Below, piece by piece: positions 16,202-24,259 of a DNA stretch of 64,000 nt. How positions within the stretch are numbered: the stretch's first letter is position 1; each line of letters starts with the position of its first letter. Origin of the DNA: Streptantibioticus rubrisoli. Lineage in GTDB: Bacteria > Actinomycetota > Actinomycetes > Streptomycetales > Streptomycetaceae. The position numbers and the translations under genes were made by a program. The notes beneath the pieces were generated by a model. The model was not told the DNA's origin, ran no database searches, and saw only the letters and a list, made by a program, of their open reading frames with translations. Location of the stretch: contig NZ_JANFNH010000006.1 of NCBI RefSeq assembly GCF_024436055.1, forward strand, positions 62,001 to 126,000, in the 5' to 3' direction.

Positions 16202-17959
16202 ATGACCCAGCCCCGTCCGTCCCTGCGCATCGCCAACTGCTCCGGCTTCTACGGCGACCGGCCCTCCGCCGCCCGGGAAATGGTCGAGGGCGGGCCCATC
16301 GACGTACTGACCGGCGACTACCTCGCGGAACTCACCATGCTCATCCTGTGGAAGGCCAGGCAGCGAGATCCACACGGCGGCTACGCGGTGTCGTTCCTCG
16401 CCCAGATGCGCGAGGTGCTCGGCAGCTGCCTGGAGCGCGGCATCAAGGTCGTCGTCAACGCGGGCGGCCTCAACCCGGCGGGCCTGGCGGCCAAGCTCGG
16501 CGAGCTGGCCGCCCTCGCCGGGCTGGCCCCGAAGATCGCCCATCTGGAGGGCGACGACCTGCTCCCGCGGCTTGCCCAACTCCAGGCCGCTGGCGAGGAG
16601 TTCGCGCACATGGCGACCGGTCAGCCGCTCGCCGACGCCGAGGTGCGGCCGGTGACCGCCAACGCCTACCTGGGTGCCTGGGGCATCACCGAGGCGCTGC
16701 GCGCCGGGGCCGACGTGGTCATCTGCGGGCGGGTCACCGACGCCTCGCTGGTCGTCGGGCCCGCCGCCTGGGCCTTCTACTGGGCGCCGGACGACTGGGA
16801 CCGGCTCGCGGGCGCCGTCACCGCGGGCCACATCATCGAGTGCGGCGCCCAGGCCACCGGCGGCAACTACGCCTTCTTCACCGAACTAGACCGCCCGGTC
16901 CACCCCGGCTTCCCGATCGCCGAGATGTACCCGGACGGCTCGTGCGTCATCACCAAGCACCCGGGCACCGGTGGGGCGGTCACCGTCGACACCGTCACCG
17001 CGCAACTGCTGTACGAGACAGACCGGCCCAGCTACGCCAACCCCGACGTCATCGCGCGCTTCGACACCGCCAGGCTGGCCCAGGAAGGCCCGGACCGGGT
17101 GCGGGTGGACGGTGTCAGGGGCGAGCCCGCGCCAAACACGCTCAAGGTCTGCCTCAACTACCAGGGCGGCTACCGCAACACGGCAACCTTCGTCCTCACC
17201 GGTCTTGACCTCGACGCGAAGGCCCGGTTCGCCGAGGACGCACTCCTCGACGCGGTGGGCGGCCGGGACGCCTTCGCCGAACTCGACATCCGACTGGACG
17301 GCCCGTATACATCCAACGGCACCGCACGGCTGGTGGTGACCGCCAAGGACCCCGACCAGCGCAAGGTCGGCCGCGGCCTGTTCACCGCCATCGCGGGCAC
17401 CGGGCTGTCCAGCTATCCCGGCTGCTATCTGGAGCAGGCCTCACCGCACGCCTCCGAGTACGGCATCTACTGGCCCGCACTGGTCTCCAGCGACGCGGTA
17501 CACCCCGAGGTGGTGCTGGCCGAGGGCACACGTATACCCGTGCCGCGCCCTCCCGTACGCGGCTACGCGGCAGAGCAGGATGTCCCGGCGGATCCGGCGC
17601 CCCCGGTGCCCGGGCCGTACGTCAGCGTTCCGCTCGGTACGGTCGCCGGGGCGCGCTCGGGTGACAAGGGCGGTGACGCCAATGTGGGGCTCTGGGTCCG
17701 CGATGACCTGGCGTACGGCTGGCTGCGCGGCCACCTGGACGTGGAGCGGCTGCGGCAGATGTTGCCCGAGGCGGCCGGGCTGGCCATCAGCCGCTACGAA
17801 CTGCCGAACCTGAGGGCGGTGAACTTCGTCATCCACGGCCTGCTCGGCGACGGCGTGGCCGCCGCCACCCGCCCCGACCCACAGGCCAAGAGCCTCGGCG
17901 AACAGCTGCGGGCCTGCCCCGTGGACATCCCGCGGGCACTACTGGAGCCGCGTATATAA
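16202..17959 (+). CDS. AtuA-family protein (DUF1446) with C-terminal AtuA-like domain
   Basis: A 585-residue cytoplasmic protein. Residues 1-450 match the acyclic terpene utilisation AtuA family (IANCSGFYGDRPSAAREMVEGGPIDVLTGDYLAELTM near the N-terminus, and VVNAGGLNP). Residues 480-585 form the AtuA-like ferredoxin-fold domain (GARSGDKGGDANVGLWVR). AtuA is needed for citronellol/geraniol breakdown in Pseudomonas, but its reaction is not defined. The usual partners (acyl-CoA carboxylase, enoyl-CoA hydratase) are absent nearby, so the pathway here is unknown. The ATG at 16202 follows GGAGTGA. Confidence 0.86.
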   Translation: MTQPRPSLRIANCSGFYGDRPSAAREMVEGGPIDVLTGDYLAELTMLILWKARQRDPHGGYAVSFLAQMREVLGSCLERGIKVVVNAGGLNPAGLAAKLGELAALAGLAPKIAHLEGDDLLPRLAQLQAAGEEFAHMATGQPLADAEVRPVTANAYLGAWGITEALRAGADVVICGRVTDASLVVGPAAWAFYWAPDDWDRLAGAVTAGHIIECGAQATGGNYAFFTELDRPVHPGFPIAEMYPDGSCVITKHPGTGGAVTVDTVTAQLLYETDRPSYANPDVIARFDTARLAQEGPDRVRVDGVRGEPAPNTLKVCLNYQGGYRNTATFVLTGLDLDAKARFAEDALLDAVGGRDAFAELDIRLDGPYTSNGTARLVVTAKDPDQRKVGRGLFTAIAGTGLSSYPGCYLEQASPHASEYGIYWPALVSSDAVHPEVVLAEGTRIPVPRPPVRGYAAEQDVPADPAPPVPGPYVSVPLGTVAGARSGDKGGDANVGLWVRDDLAYGWLRGHLDVERLRQMLPEAAGLAISRYELPNLRAVNFVIHGLLGDGVAAATRPDPQAKSLGEQLRACPVDIPRALLEPRI

Positions 17960-18123
17960 CCCGCCCTTGGCGCCGTACTGACCAGCCCTTGACCAAGATC
18001 GACGAACTGGCTGTGGGACTGCCCACATTGCCCGGGGCCGGGCGCTTGGCACACACCCGCGCTGCGTAATCTGGGGCCGCGTCGCCTGCATCGGGCTGGC
18101 GAGAGCACGGAGGGAACCGACCC

Positions 18124-18297
18124 GTGGACAACACCATCCTGCACAAGGCCATATTTCTGCTGCGCGACTGCCACGAGCCCGAGCAGCAGGTCGTCGAGGG
18201 CCTGAAGAACTACTTCCCCGAGCTGTCGCTCAGCGAGCGCGAGCGCTACGCCAGCGAGGCATGGGACATGGTGCACGGCAAGCACTCCGCGATCTGA
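18124..18297 (+). CDS. Small hypothetical protein, 57 residues
   Basis: A GTG at 18124 with GGAGGGA 8 bases upstream opens a 57-codon frame (starting VDNTILHKAIFLLRD, ending GKHSAI). High third-position G+C, a good ribosome site and a strong terminator right after it support a real gene. It reads as a helical, charged, soluble protein without signal peptide or membrane segment. I do not recognise a family. It lies between the AtuA-type gene and the NADH dehydrogenase with its own transcription unit. Confidence 0.72.
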   Translation: MDNTILHKAIFLLRDCHEPEQQVVEGLKNYFPELSLSERERYASEAWDMVHGKHSAI

Positions 18298-18312
18298 TCG
18301 CCGTCCCGCTTG

Positions 18313-18352
18313 ACCGGTGGCCGGACCCTCCGGGGTCCGGCCACCGGTTTTT
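18313..18352 (+). terminator. Strong intrinsic terminator with T-tract
   Basis: A perfect 16-bp stem (18313-18328 with 18333-18348; outer bases ACCGGTGGCC) with a 4-base loop is followed by five T residues. It lies 15 bases after the stop of the small gene. This is the best classical rho-independent terminator in the window. Confidence 0.93.
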
Positions 18353-18513
18353 CGTGCGCCGACGCTGCCCGCACCACCGCCTCAGCAGGCGGACCGCGGC
18401 CAACCCCAGAAAGATGGGGGGTGACCGCCGTGGAGGGGGCAGACGAGCAGTACGAAGGGCTCGCCCCCCGCGCGGCGACGGGCCCGAAGCGAAGGCGAGA
18501 AGGGACGGACACC

Positions 18514-19878
18514 GTGGCACGACCCAAGATCCTCGTAGTGGGCGCCGGATTCGCCGGAGTCGCTTGTGTACGCCGCCTGGAGCGCAGGCTCGCCCCGGCA
18601 GAGGCGGACATCGCCCTGGTCACCCCGAACTCCTACCAGCTCTATCTGCCGCTGCTGCCGCAGGTCGCCGCGGGAATACTGACCCCGCAGTCCGTGGCCC
18701 TCTCGCTGCGCCGTAGCACCAAGCACCGGACCAAGATCATCCCGGGTGGCGCCATCGGGGTGGACACCAGGTCCAAGATCTGCGTCATCCGCCTGATCAC
18801 CGGCGAGATCGTCAACGAGCGGTACGACTACATCGTGGTGGCCCCCGGCAGCGTCACCCGCACCTTCGACATCCCCGGACTGACCGAGCACGGGCGCGGT
18901 ATGAAGACGCTCGCCGAGGCCGCGTACATGCGCGACCACGTGATCACCCAGCTCGACCTGGCCGACGCCAGCCACGACGAGCAGGAGCGGGCCTCCCGGC
19001 TGCAGTTCGTGGTGGTCGGCGGCGGCTACGCGGGCACCGAGACCGCGGCCTGCCTGCAACGGCTGACCACGAACGCGATCAAGCGCTATCCGCGGCTCGA
19101 CCCCCGGCTCATCAAGTGGCACCTCATCGACATCGCGCCCAAGCTGATGCCCGAGCTCGGTGACAAACTGGGCCGCAGCGCACTGGAGTTGCTGCGTCGG
19201 CGCGGCATCGAGGTGTCGCTCGGGGTGTCGATCGCAGAGGCGGGCTCCGACAAGGTGACGTTCACCGATGGCCGGGTGCTGCCCTGCCGCACCCTGATCT
19301 GGACCGCGGGCGTCGTCGCCAACCCGCTGGTCGCCACGCTCGGCGCGGAGACGGTGCGCGGGCGGCTGGCGGTGACCGCCGAGATGACCCTGCCGGGGTT
19401 CGACGGAGTCTTCGCGCTCGGCGACGCGGCCGCGGTGCCCGACCTCGCCAAGGGCGACGGCGCGGTGTGCCCGCCCACCGCCCAGCACGCGCTGCGGCAG
19501 GGCAGGAAGGTGGCCGAGAACGTCATCGCGAGCCTGCGCGGCCAGCCCCTCCAGCCCTATGTGCACAAGGACCTGGGCCTGGTGGTCGACCTCGGCGGCA
19601 AGGACGCGGTCTCCAAGCCGCTCGGTGTCGAACTGCACGGCCTTCCGGCGCAGGCGGTGGCCCGCGGCTACCACTGGTCGGCGCTGCGCACCAATGTCGC
19701 CAAGGTCCGGGTGCTGACCAACTGGATGATCAACGCCTTCGCGGGCGATGACTTCGTGCGGATCGGTTTCCTGTCCCAAAAGCCCGCCAAACTGCAGGAC
19801 TTCGAGTACAGGGACGTGTACCTGAGCCCTGAACAGGTGCGCGAGCACACCGCATCTGTCATCGCCCGCGACAGCTGA
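18514..19878 (+). CDS. ndh: Type II NADH dehydrogenase (FAD-dependent)
   Basis: A 454-residue membrane-associated flavoprotein that passes electrons from NADH to menaquinone without pumping protons. Two dinucleotide-binding motifs are visible: VVGAGFAG at residues 8-15 (FAD) and VVVGGGYAGTE at about 166-176 (NADH). LGDAAAV follows in the FAD domain. A C-terminal helical region probably mediates membrane contact. I chose the GTG at 18514 after AGAAGGGA; an in-frame GTG at 18421 would add a 31-residue tail without family support. Its stop is 29 bases from the convergent GH59 gene. Confidence 0.88.
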   Translation: MARPKILVVGAGFAGVACVRRLERRLAPAEADIALVTPNSYQLYLPLLPQVAAGILTPQSVALSLRRSTKHRTKIIPGGAIGVDTRSKICVIRLITGEIVNERYDYIVVAPGSVTRTFDIPGLTEHGRGMKTLAEAAYMRDHVITQLDLADASHDEQERASRLQFVVVGGGYAGTETAACLQRLTTNAIKRYPRLDPRLIKWHLIDIAPKLMPELGDKLGRSALELLRRRGIEVSLGVSIAEAGSDKVTFTDGRVLPCRTLIWTAGVVANPLVATLGAETVRGRLAVTAEMTLPGFDGVFALGDAAAVPDLAKGDGAVCPPTAQHALRQGRKVAENVIASLRGQPLQPYVHKDLGLVVDLGGKDAVSKPLGVELHGLPAQAVARGYHWSALRTNVAKVRVLTNWMINAFAGDDFVRIGFLSQKPAKLQDFEYRDVYLSPEQVREHTASVIARDS

Positions 19879-19907
19879 ACACCTTCGACGTCTGAACCCC
19901 TCAGCGG

Positions 19908-22358
19908 TCAGCCAACCCGCGCCAACTGCCACTGCTGGTTGGCCCCGCCGTTGGACGGCCACTCGATCACCGACGCGCCGTCGGCGGTCGACTGGCCCTC
20001 GACGTCGGCGAGCATCCCGGTGGCGCGGTTCTCCAGGGTGACGTAGCCGTCGCCGGACGGAACGATCCGCCACTGCCCCGCGGCGCCCAACCGCCCACCG
20101 CGGATGTCGAGTCGGGTACCGGAGACCGGGTTGCCGCCCGGCGCCTCCAGCGCCTTGCCGCTTTGCACGCCGACCACCTCGTAGTAGCCGCCACCGGCGG
20201 GCCGCACCGTCCACCGCTGGTTGGCCCCGCCGTTGCCGCTCCACTGGTCGACGGCCGAGCCGTCGGCGGTGGCCTGGCCGACCACGTCGAGCGTCTTGCC
20301 GCTGTTGCGGTTGACCAGCCGGTAGGTGCCCGCGTACGGCCGCGTACGTCCTGGCGTCACACTGAGGTTGTCGAACTGCGCCTGGACGTACCCGGTCGTC
20401 CCGATCCCCGCCTGCCCGGCGCCGTACGAGGTGTCGTCGACCGTGCCGAGCGGGTGTCCGTCGATGGACGCGGTGATGGTCGCACCGTCGAAACCGAGCG
20501 CCAGCCGGTGCCAGCCGTCGCCCGCGGCCTGGGCGTCGGTGCCGTGGGCCAGCACCGTCACCTGGTGTGCGGTGTTGTTCCGCTCGACGGCCCAGGCGCC
20601 GCTGTGCGACAGCGACAGGTCGTAGGAGTCGATTCCGGCCGGGGAGAAGCCGCTTTGGGTGCCCACCCGTCCCAGCAGCCGTACCGCGCCGTCCTGGGTG
20701 AGCCGGGTGTCCACCGCGACCGTGTAGTCGGTCCAGCCGAGGTCGCCCAGCGTGGCGTACGGGTCTGACGGGTTGTCCCAGTTGATGGGCGCGGTCGGTG
20801 CCATCTGCTGGACGCACGTGCCGGACCGTCCGCCACCGCAGCGCACCGCCTCGAAGCTGCCCTGCTGCGCGGCGAGCAGGTGTGCCTCACCGCCGACTCC
20901 CGGGTGCTCGAAGTCGTCGCGGTACGGCAACGGCAGCGGGGAGCGAGCCGCGGAGCGCGCGGTTCCGGCGCCCTGCCCGGTGGTGGTGGTGACCGAGTAG
21001 ACCCGACCCGGTTGGAGGGCGAGCGTGTACACACCGTTCACCGGGGTGATGTCCGGCTGCCGCACCATGTAGTCACGCTGGTCGGCCGAGCCGAAGTCAC
21101 TGGACCACACGTGCAGCGCACCGACGGTCAGCCCGCCGGTCACCTTCAGCGTCATCGTCTGGGCCGCGGTCGCGTCCAGCGTCTCCACGACCGTGCTCCA
21201 CGCGCCGGAGTCCGGCGAACGCAGCGTCACATACGAGCCGTTGGCGCGGTTGCCGCCCAAGTAACCGCTGGCGGAGTCGAGGTAGTGCCAGCCGGGCCGG
21301 GTGAACTGGGTGGTGTGTGCCGTCGCCCAGGTGCTCTTGCCGACGCTGTACGCACCCGACCACGGCTGGTTGGCGGTGACCAACCCCATGGTGTTGTAAG
21401 GGAGGTTGGGATATACGGCGGCCACTACGGCCCAGTTGATATACGCCGTCAGCTTGGCGTCGATATATCCGCGGTTGACCGCCCTGGCCAGCGCGGCGCC
21501 ACCGGTGTTGTAGTCCTCGGAGCCGTTCTCGCTCGCCCACAGTTGCTTGCCGGTGGCGAGGGCGTCGGAGGTGGTGGAGCACTGGGTCATCGCGGACATA
21601 TAGCTGCACGGATAGTGCGTGCCGATGATGTCGACCGCCTTGTCGAAGGCGGAGTCACCGCGCATCGCGGTGGCCACGTCCCACCCGGAGTCGGCGCCCA
21701 CCACCTGGGTGTGCCGGTAGCCGCTGGCGGCGAGGGCGGAGTGCAGCTTCTCGTACCAGGCGGCGTTGTAACCGCGCTCGTTCCAGCCGCCGAGGTAGTC
21801 GATCGTGAGCCCGTGCTGCCTGGCGCAGCCGAGCCAGGCGACGAGGTAGTCGATGGTGTCCTGGGACCAGAAGTCGCCGCCGCCGATCCACCCCGGCGCG
21901 CCCCAGGCTAACCCGTACAGCCTGATCCCCGGGTTGCGGGCCTTGGCCTGCTCCATCAGCCACCACTCGTAGCCGGTACCGCAGTTGACGGCACCGCGCG
22001 CGTGCTCATGGCTGGCCTCGGCGCCGTCGGTGGAGTTGGTGTCGCCGCCGATCTCCACCTTGAGTATCTGCAGCGCGGCTCCGTAGCCGGGCTTGAACAG
22101 GTAGTCGAGTATCTGTCCGCGCTGTTTCGCCGGATAGTCGGTCAGCAGCCGGGTGTTGCCCCCGCCCCCGCTGATCGCCCCGACCCCGTCGAACGTACGT
22201 CCCGCGCCGCGCCCGTCCACGGTCACCGCGGTGACCGTCTGCGCCCTGCCTGCCGCCGCCGAGGACTGCCCCCCGACGAGCACCCCGATGACCAGCGCAA
22301 ACGCCCCGAGGGCGGCGATCCTGGCGGGAGCTCTCCCGCGAAACCGGTGGGTCCACAT
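19908..22358 (-). CDS. Secreted glycoside hydrolase family 59 (galactocerebrosidase-like) with ricin-type lectin domain
   Basis: An 816-residue exported enzyme. Residues 1-40 form a signal peptide (basic start, hydrophobic core, SSAAAGRA cleavage region). The catalytic barrel has GGWNERGY with the likely acid/base Glu194 and WASENGSED with the likely nucleophile Glu277, as in galactosylceramidases. A beta-rich domain follows, and the last about 145 residues are a ricin B-type lectin with NQRW and NQQW repeats. The likely target is beta-galactosides or galactolipids in the environment. The ATG at 22358 follows GGAGG at 11 bases; a TTG six codons upstream is possible but less likely. Confidence 0.88.
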   Translation of the reverse strand: MWTHRFRGRAPARIAALGAFALVIGVLVGGQSSAAAGRAQTVTAVTVDGRGAGRTFDGVGAISGGGGNTRLLTDYPAKQRGQILDYLFKPGYGAALQILKVEIGGDTNSTDGAEASHEHARGAVNCGTGYEWWLMEQAKARNPGIRLYGLAWGAPGWIGGGDFWSQDTIDYLVAWLGCARQHGLTIDYLGGWNERGYNAAWYEKLHSALAASGYRHTQVVGADSGWDVATAMRGDSAFDKAVDIIGTHYPCSYMSAMTQCSTTSDALATGKQLWASENGSEDYNTGGAALARAVNRGYIDAKLTAYINWAVVAAVYPNLPYNTMGLVTANQPWSGAYSVGKSTWATAHTTQFTRPGWHYLDSASGYLGGNRANGSYVTLRSPDSGAWSTVVETLDATAAQTMTLKVTGGLTVGALHVWSSDFGSADQRDYMVRQPDITPVNGVYTLALQPGRVYSVTTTTGQGAGTARSAARSPLPLPYRDDFEHPGVGGEAHLLAAQQGSFEAVRCGGGRSGTCVQQMAPTAPINWDNPSDPYATLGDLGWTDYTVAVDTRLTQDGAVRLLGRVGTQSGFSPAGIDSYDLSLSHSGAWAVERNNTAHQVTVLAHGTDAQAAGDGWHRLALGFDGATITASIDGHPLGTVDDTSYGAGQAGIGTTGYVQAQFDNLSVTPGRTRPYAGTYRLVNRNSGKTLDVVGQATADGSAVDQWSGNGGANQRWTVRPAGGGYYEVVGVQSGKALEAPGGNPVSGTRLDIRGGRLGAAGQWRIVPSGDGYVTLENRATGMLADVEGQSTADGASVIEWPSNGGANQQWQLARVG

Positions 22359-22423
22359 GCTGCCGTACGCCTCCAACTCATGGTTGGTCTTGGGCAGTTA
22401 CGTTTGGAGCACACTGAAGAATC

Positions 22424-22452
22424 AGACTCAACCAACCAGAAAGCGACGTCAA
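22424..22452 (-). promoter_or_regulatory. Possible promoter of the GH59 gene
   Basis: On the minus strand a TTGACG -35 box (22452-22447) and a weak GAGTCT -10 box (22429-22424) are 17 bases apart. TGGTTGGT at 22381-22388 and ACCAACCA nearby form a loose inverted repeat around it that could be a repressor site. The A+T content is locally high. The remainder of the gap to 22647 shows no gene. Confidence 0.35.
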
Positions 22453-22647
22453 CCCCCTCGACCACTCAGCGTGCCCCCACCATTCCTGAGCCGCCCCCAC
22501 GGGCGGGGCCGGCCCCCCGCCTCCCGCCTCCCGCCCCCATTCGCCTCCACGCCTCCATAGGCCTTGCGGAAAATACGGAGCCGCAGGTCAGAGGCTCTTC
22601 CGGAGCCAGTCCGGGAACGCTCCTCGTCAGGTGCCGCCGCCTTCGGG

Positions 22648-23316
22648 TCACACCGAGCGAATGATCCGGCCGCTCACCTCACCGGGCACGATGCGGATCC
22701 ACATCTCGCGTCGCCCTCCCGCCCAGGGACGGGCTCCTGGGCGCTCCGCCAAGGCGCGCACCGTGTCGGGATCGGTGATGTGGTCGGCCGTGCCGGTCAC
22801 CAGGACGCTCCAGCCGTTCCTCAACTGCTCGTCGATGTGGTCGGCTTCGAAGGCCAGTTGGTCTCCGGCAGCCACTGCGGCCGCACCTTCAGGGTCCGTG
22901 CGGTAGACGATGGTGTGGGCGTCGACCAGGAAGTTGACCGGGAGCACCATGGGACCGGTACCGGACGAGAGTCCCAGGCGGCCGATGCCGTGCGTGCCCA
23001 GCCGCTCCCAGCACTCGCGTGTTGACAGCCGCATGAGCACTGCACGAGCCGCCGCCGTTGGCTGACCGGGCGGTGTGTCGCGGCGGCCCGCCACCAGTTC
23101 CTCGTAGGACATCTCCAAAGCGGCGGCCAGCCGCATGAGGGCGGCGGGGTCGAAGTCACCGCTGGCCTTCTCCAGCTGGCGCAGGTAGGCGACGGACATG
23201 CCGGCTTGGGCGGCCAGTTCCTCCACTGTCATCCCAAGCTGACGGCGCCGCAGGGAGGCGCGGATGGCCATTGTGTCGTCGCCTGGGTCCTGTGGTGGCG
23301 TTCCTCCGTCGTGCAC
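22648..23316 (-). CDS. HTH domain fused to pyridoxamine 5'-phosphate oxidase-like split barrel (first copy)
   Basis: A 222-residue two-domain protein. Residues 15-75 form an XRE-type helix-turn-helix (MTVEELAAQAGMSVAYLRQLEKASGDF); residues 95-222 form a flavin/F420 split barrel (HGIGRLGLSSGTGPMVLPVNFLVDAHTIVYRTD, ending ELWIRI-type EMWIRIVPGEVSGR). Such proteins are common in actinobacterial hypoxia or dormancy clusters and may sense a flavin or F420 redox state, which is inference. The GTG at 23316 follows GGAGGAA. It is divergent from a paralogue, sharing a 259-base promoter region. Confidence 0.86.
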   Translation of the reverse strand: MHDGGTPPQDPGDDTMAIRASLRRRQLGMTVEELAAQAGMSVAYLRQLEKASGDFDPAALMRLAAALEMSYEELVAGRRDTPPGQPTAAARAVLMRLSTRECWERLGTHGIGRLGLSSGTGPMVLPVNFLVDAHTIVYRTDPEGAAAVAAGDQLAFEADHIDEQLRNGWSVLVTGTADHITDPDTVRALAERPGARPWAGGRREMWIRIVPGEVSGRIIRSV

Positions 23317-23575
23317 GCCCGTTCCTCCGTATGTTCACCGGTTGGTCGGCGGGCGCCGCCGCCCGACCGCTCCCTCTCCAGAGGATCAGAGGCATCGGCA
23401 TCCCGCCAGCGCTGACCGCCTGCGCCGGGCCTGCGGTGGCGGATCCGGGCGGCCGATTCCATCCTGTGTAGGGCGACGATCAGCAGCACAGGTCACAGGT
23501 GGTCCAGACGGGGACGCCCCTGATGTTCGCGGTCCACTCGGGGTGTGGAGACCGGAGCGGAGGAAGTAAACGGCG

Positions 23576-24259
23576 ATGTCAGAGCAGGAACCAGCCAGCA
23601 CCGCGCCCCGGTCCGGTGGGGCGGAGCGCAGTGACTTCGGGCGCCGGGTGGCCGCGCGGCGTCAGGAGCTCGGGCTGACGCGGGACGAGGTGGCCGCTCG
23701 GGCCGGTGCGGCGGCGGGCTACATCAGGTACGTCGAGGAGAATCCCGCCCTGCCCGATATCGCGTTGTTGCTGCGGATCGCCGGGGCGTTGGACACCACG
23801 GTGACGGAGCTGTGCGGTGGCAACGCCGACCTGCCGCCGGGGCTGGGGGAGGCCGCTTACCGGCCCGAGCTGGTGGCGTTGGACGAGGCGCAGTGCCGTG
23901 CCCGGCTGGCCACCCATGGCGTGGGGCGGGTCTCGGTGACGACCGAGGCGGGTCCGGCCATCATCCCGGTGAACTACTCCGTCATCGATGACGCGGTGGT
24001 GTTCAGAACAGCGCCGGGCACCGCGCCCGCGTCAGCATCCGGAACCAGGGTCGCCTTCGAGGTGGACCACATCGAGGAGGCGCTGAGCCAGGGCTGGAGT
24101 GTGCTGGTGGTCGGACCCGCCCAGCAGGTCACCGACCCCGACACCATCGAGCGACTGGTCGCCGAGGCGCGTAGCAAGCCCTGGGCGGGCGGCGATCGCG
24201 AGCTGTGGATCCGCATCGAACCGGAACACATCACGGGTCGTCTGATCCGGGTGCGCTGA
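23576..24259 (+). CDS. HTH domain fused to pyridoxamine 5'-phosphate oxidase-like split barrel (second copy)
   Basis: A 227-residue paralogue of the divergent neighbour: helix-turn-helix at residues 20-80 (GLTRDEVAARAGAAAGYIRYVEENPALPD) and split barrel at 100-227 (GVGRVSVTTEAGPAIIPVNYSVIDDAVVFRT, ending DRELWIRIEPEHITGR). The second barrel retains the conserved Pro-Val-Asn-Tyr strand. The ATG at 23576 follows GGAGGAA. Its TGA overlaps the ATG of the GH65 gene (TGATG), so the two are translated together. The promoter region has GGGG-ACG-CCCC at about 23509. Confidence 0.86.
   Translation: MSEQEPASTAPRSGGAERSDFGRRVAARRQELGLTRDEVAARAGAAAGYIRYVEENPALPDIALLLRIAGALDTTVTELCGGNADLPPGLGEAAYRPELVALDEAQCRARLATHGVGRVSVTTEAGPAIIPVNYSVIDDAVVFRTAPGTAPASASGTRVAFEVDHIEEALSQGWSVLVVGPAQQVTDPDTIERLVAEARSKPWAGGDRELWIRIEPEHITGRLIRVR

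Noticed and set aside
18382-20817. Long minus-strand frame across the NADH dehydrogenase gene
   Set aside because: Low-complexity His/Arg/Gly-rich translation with no family text; it is the shadow of ndh and of the end of the GH59 gene.
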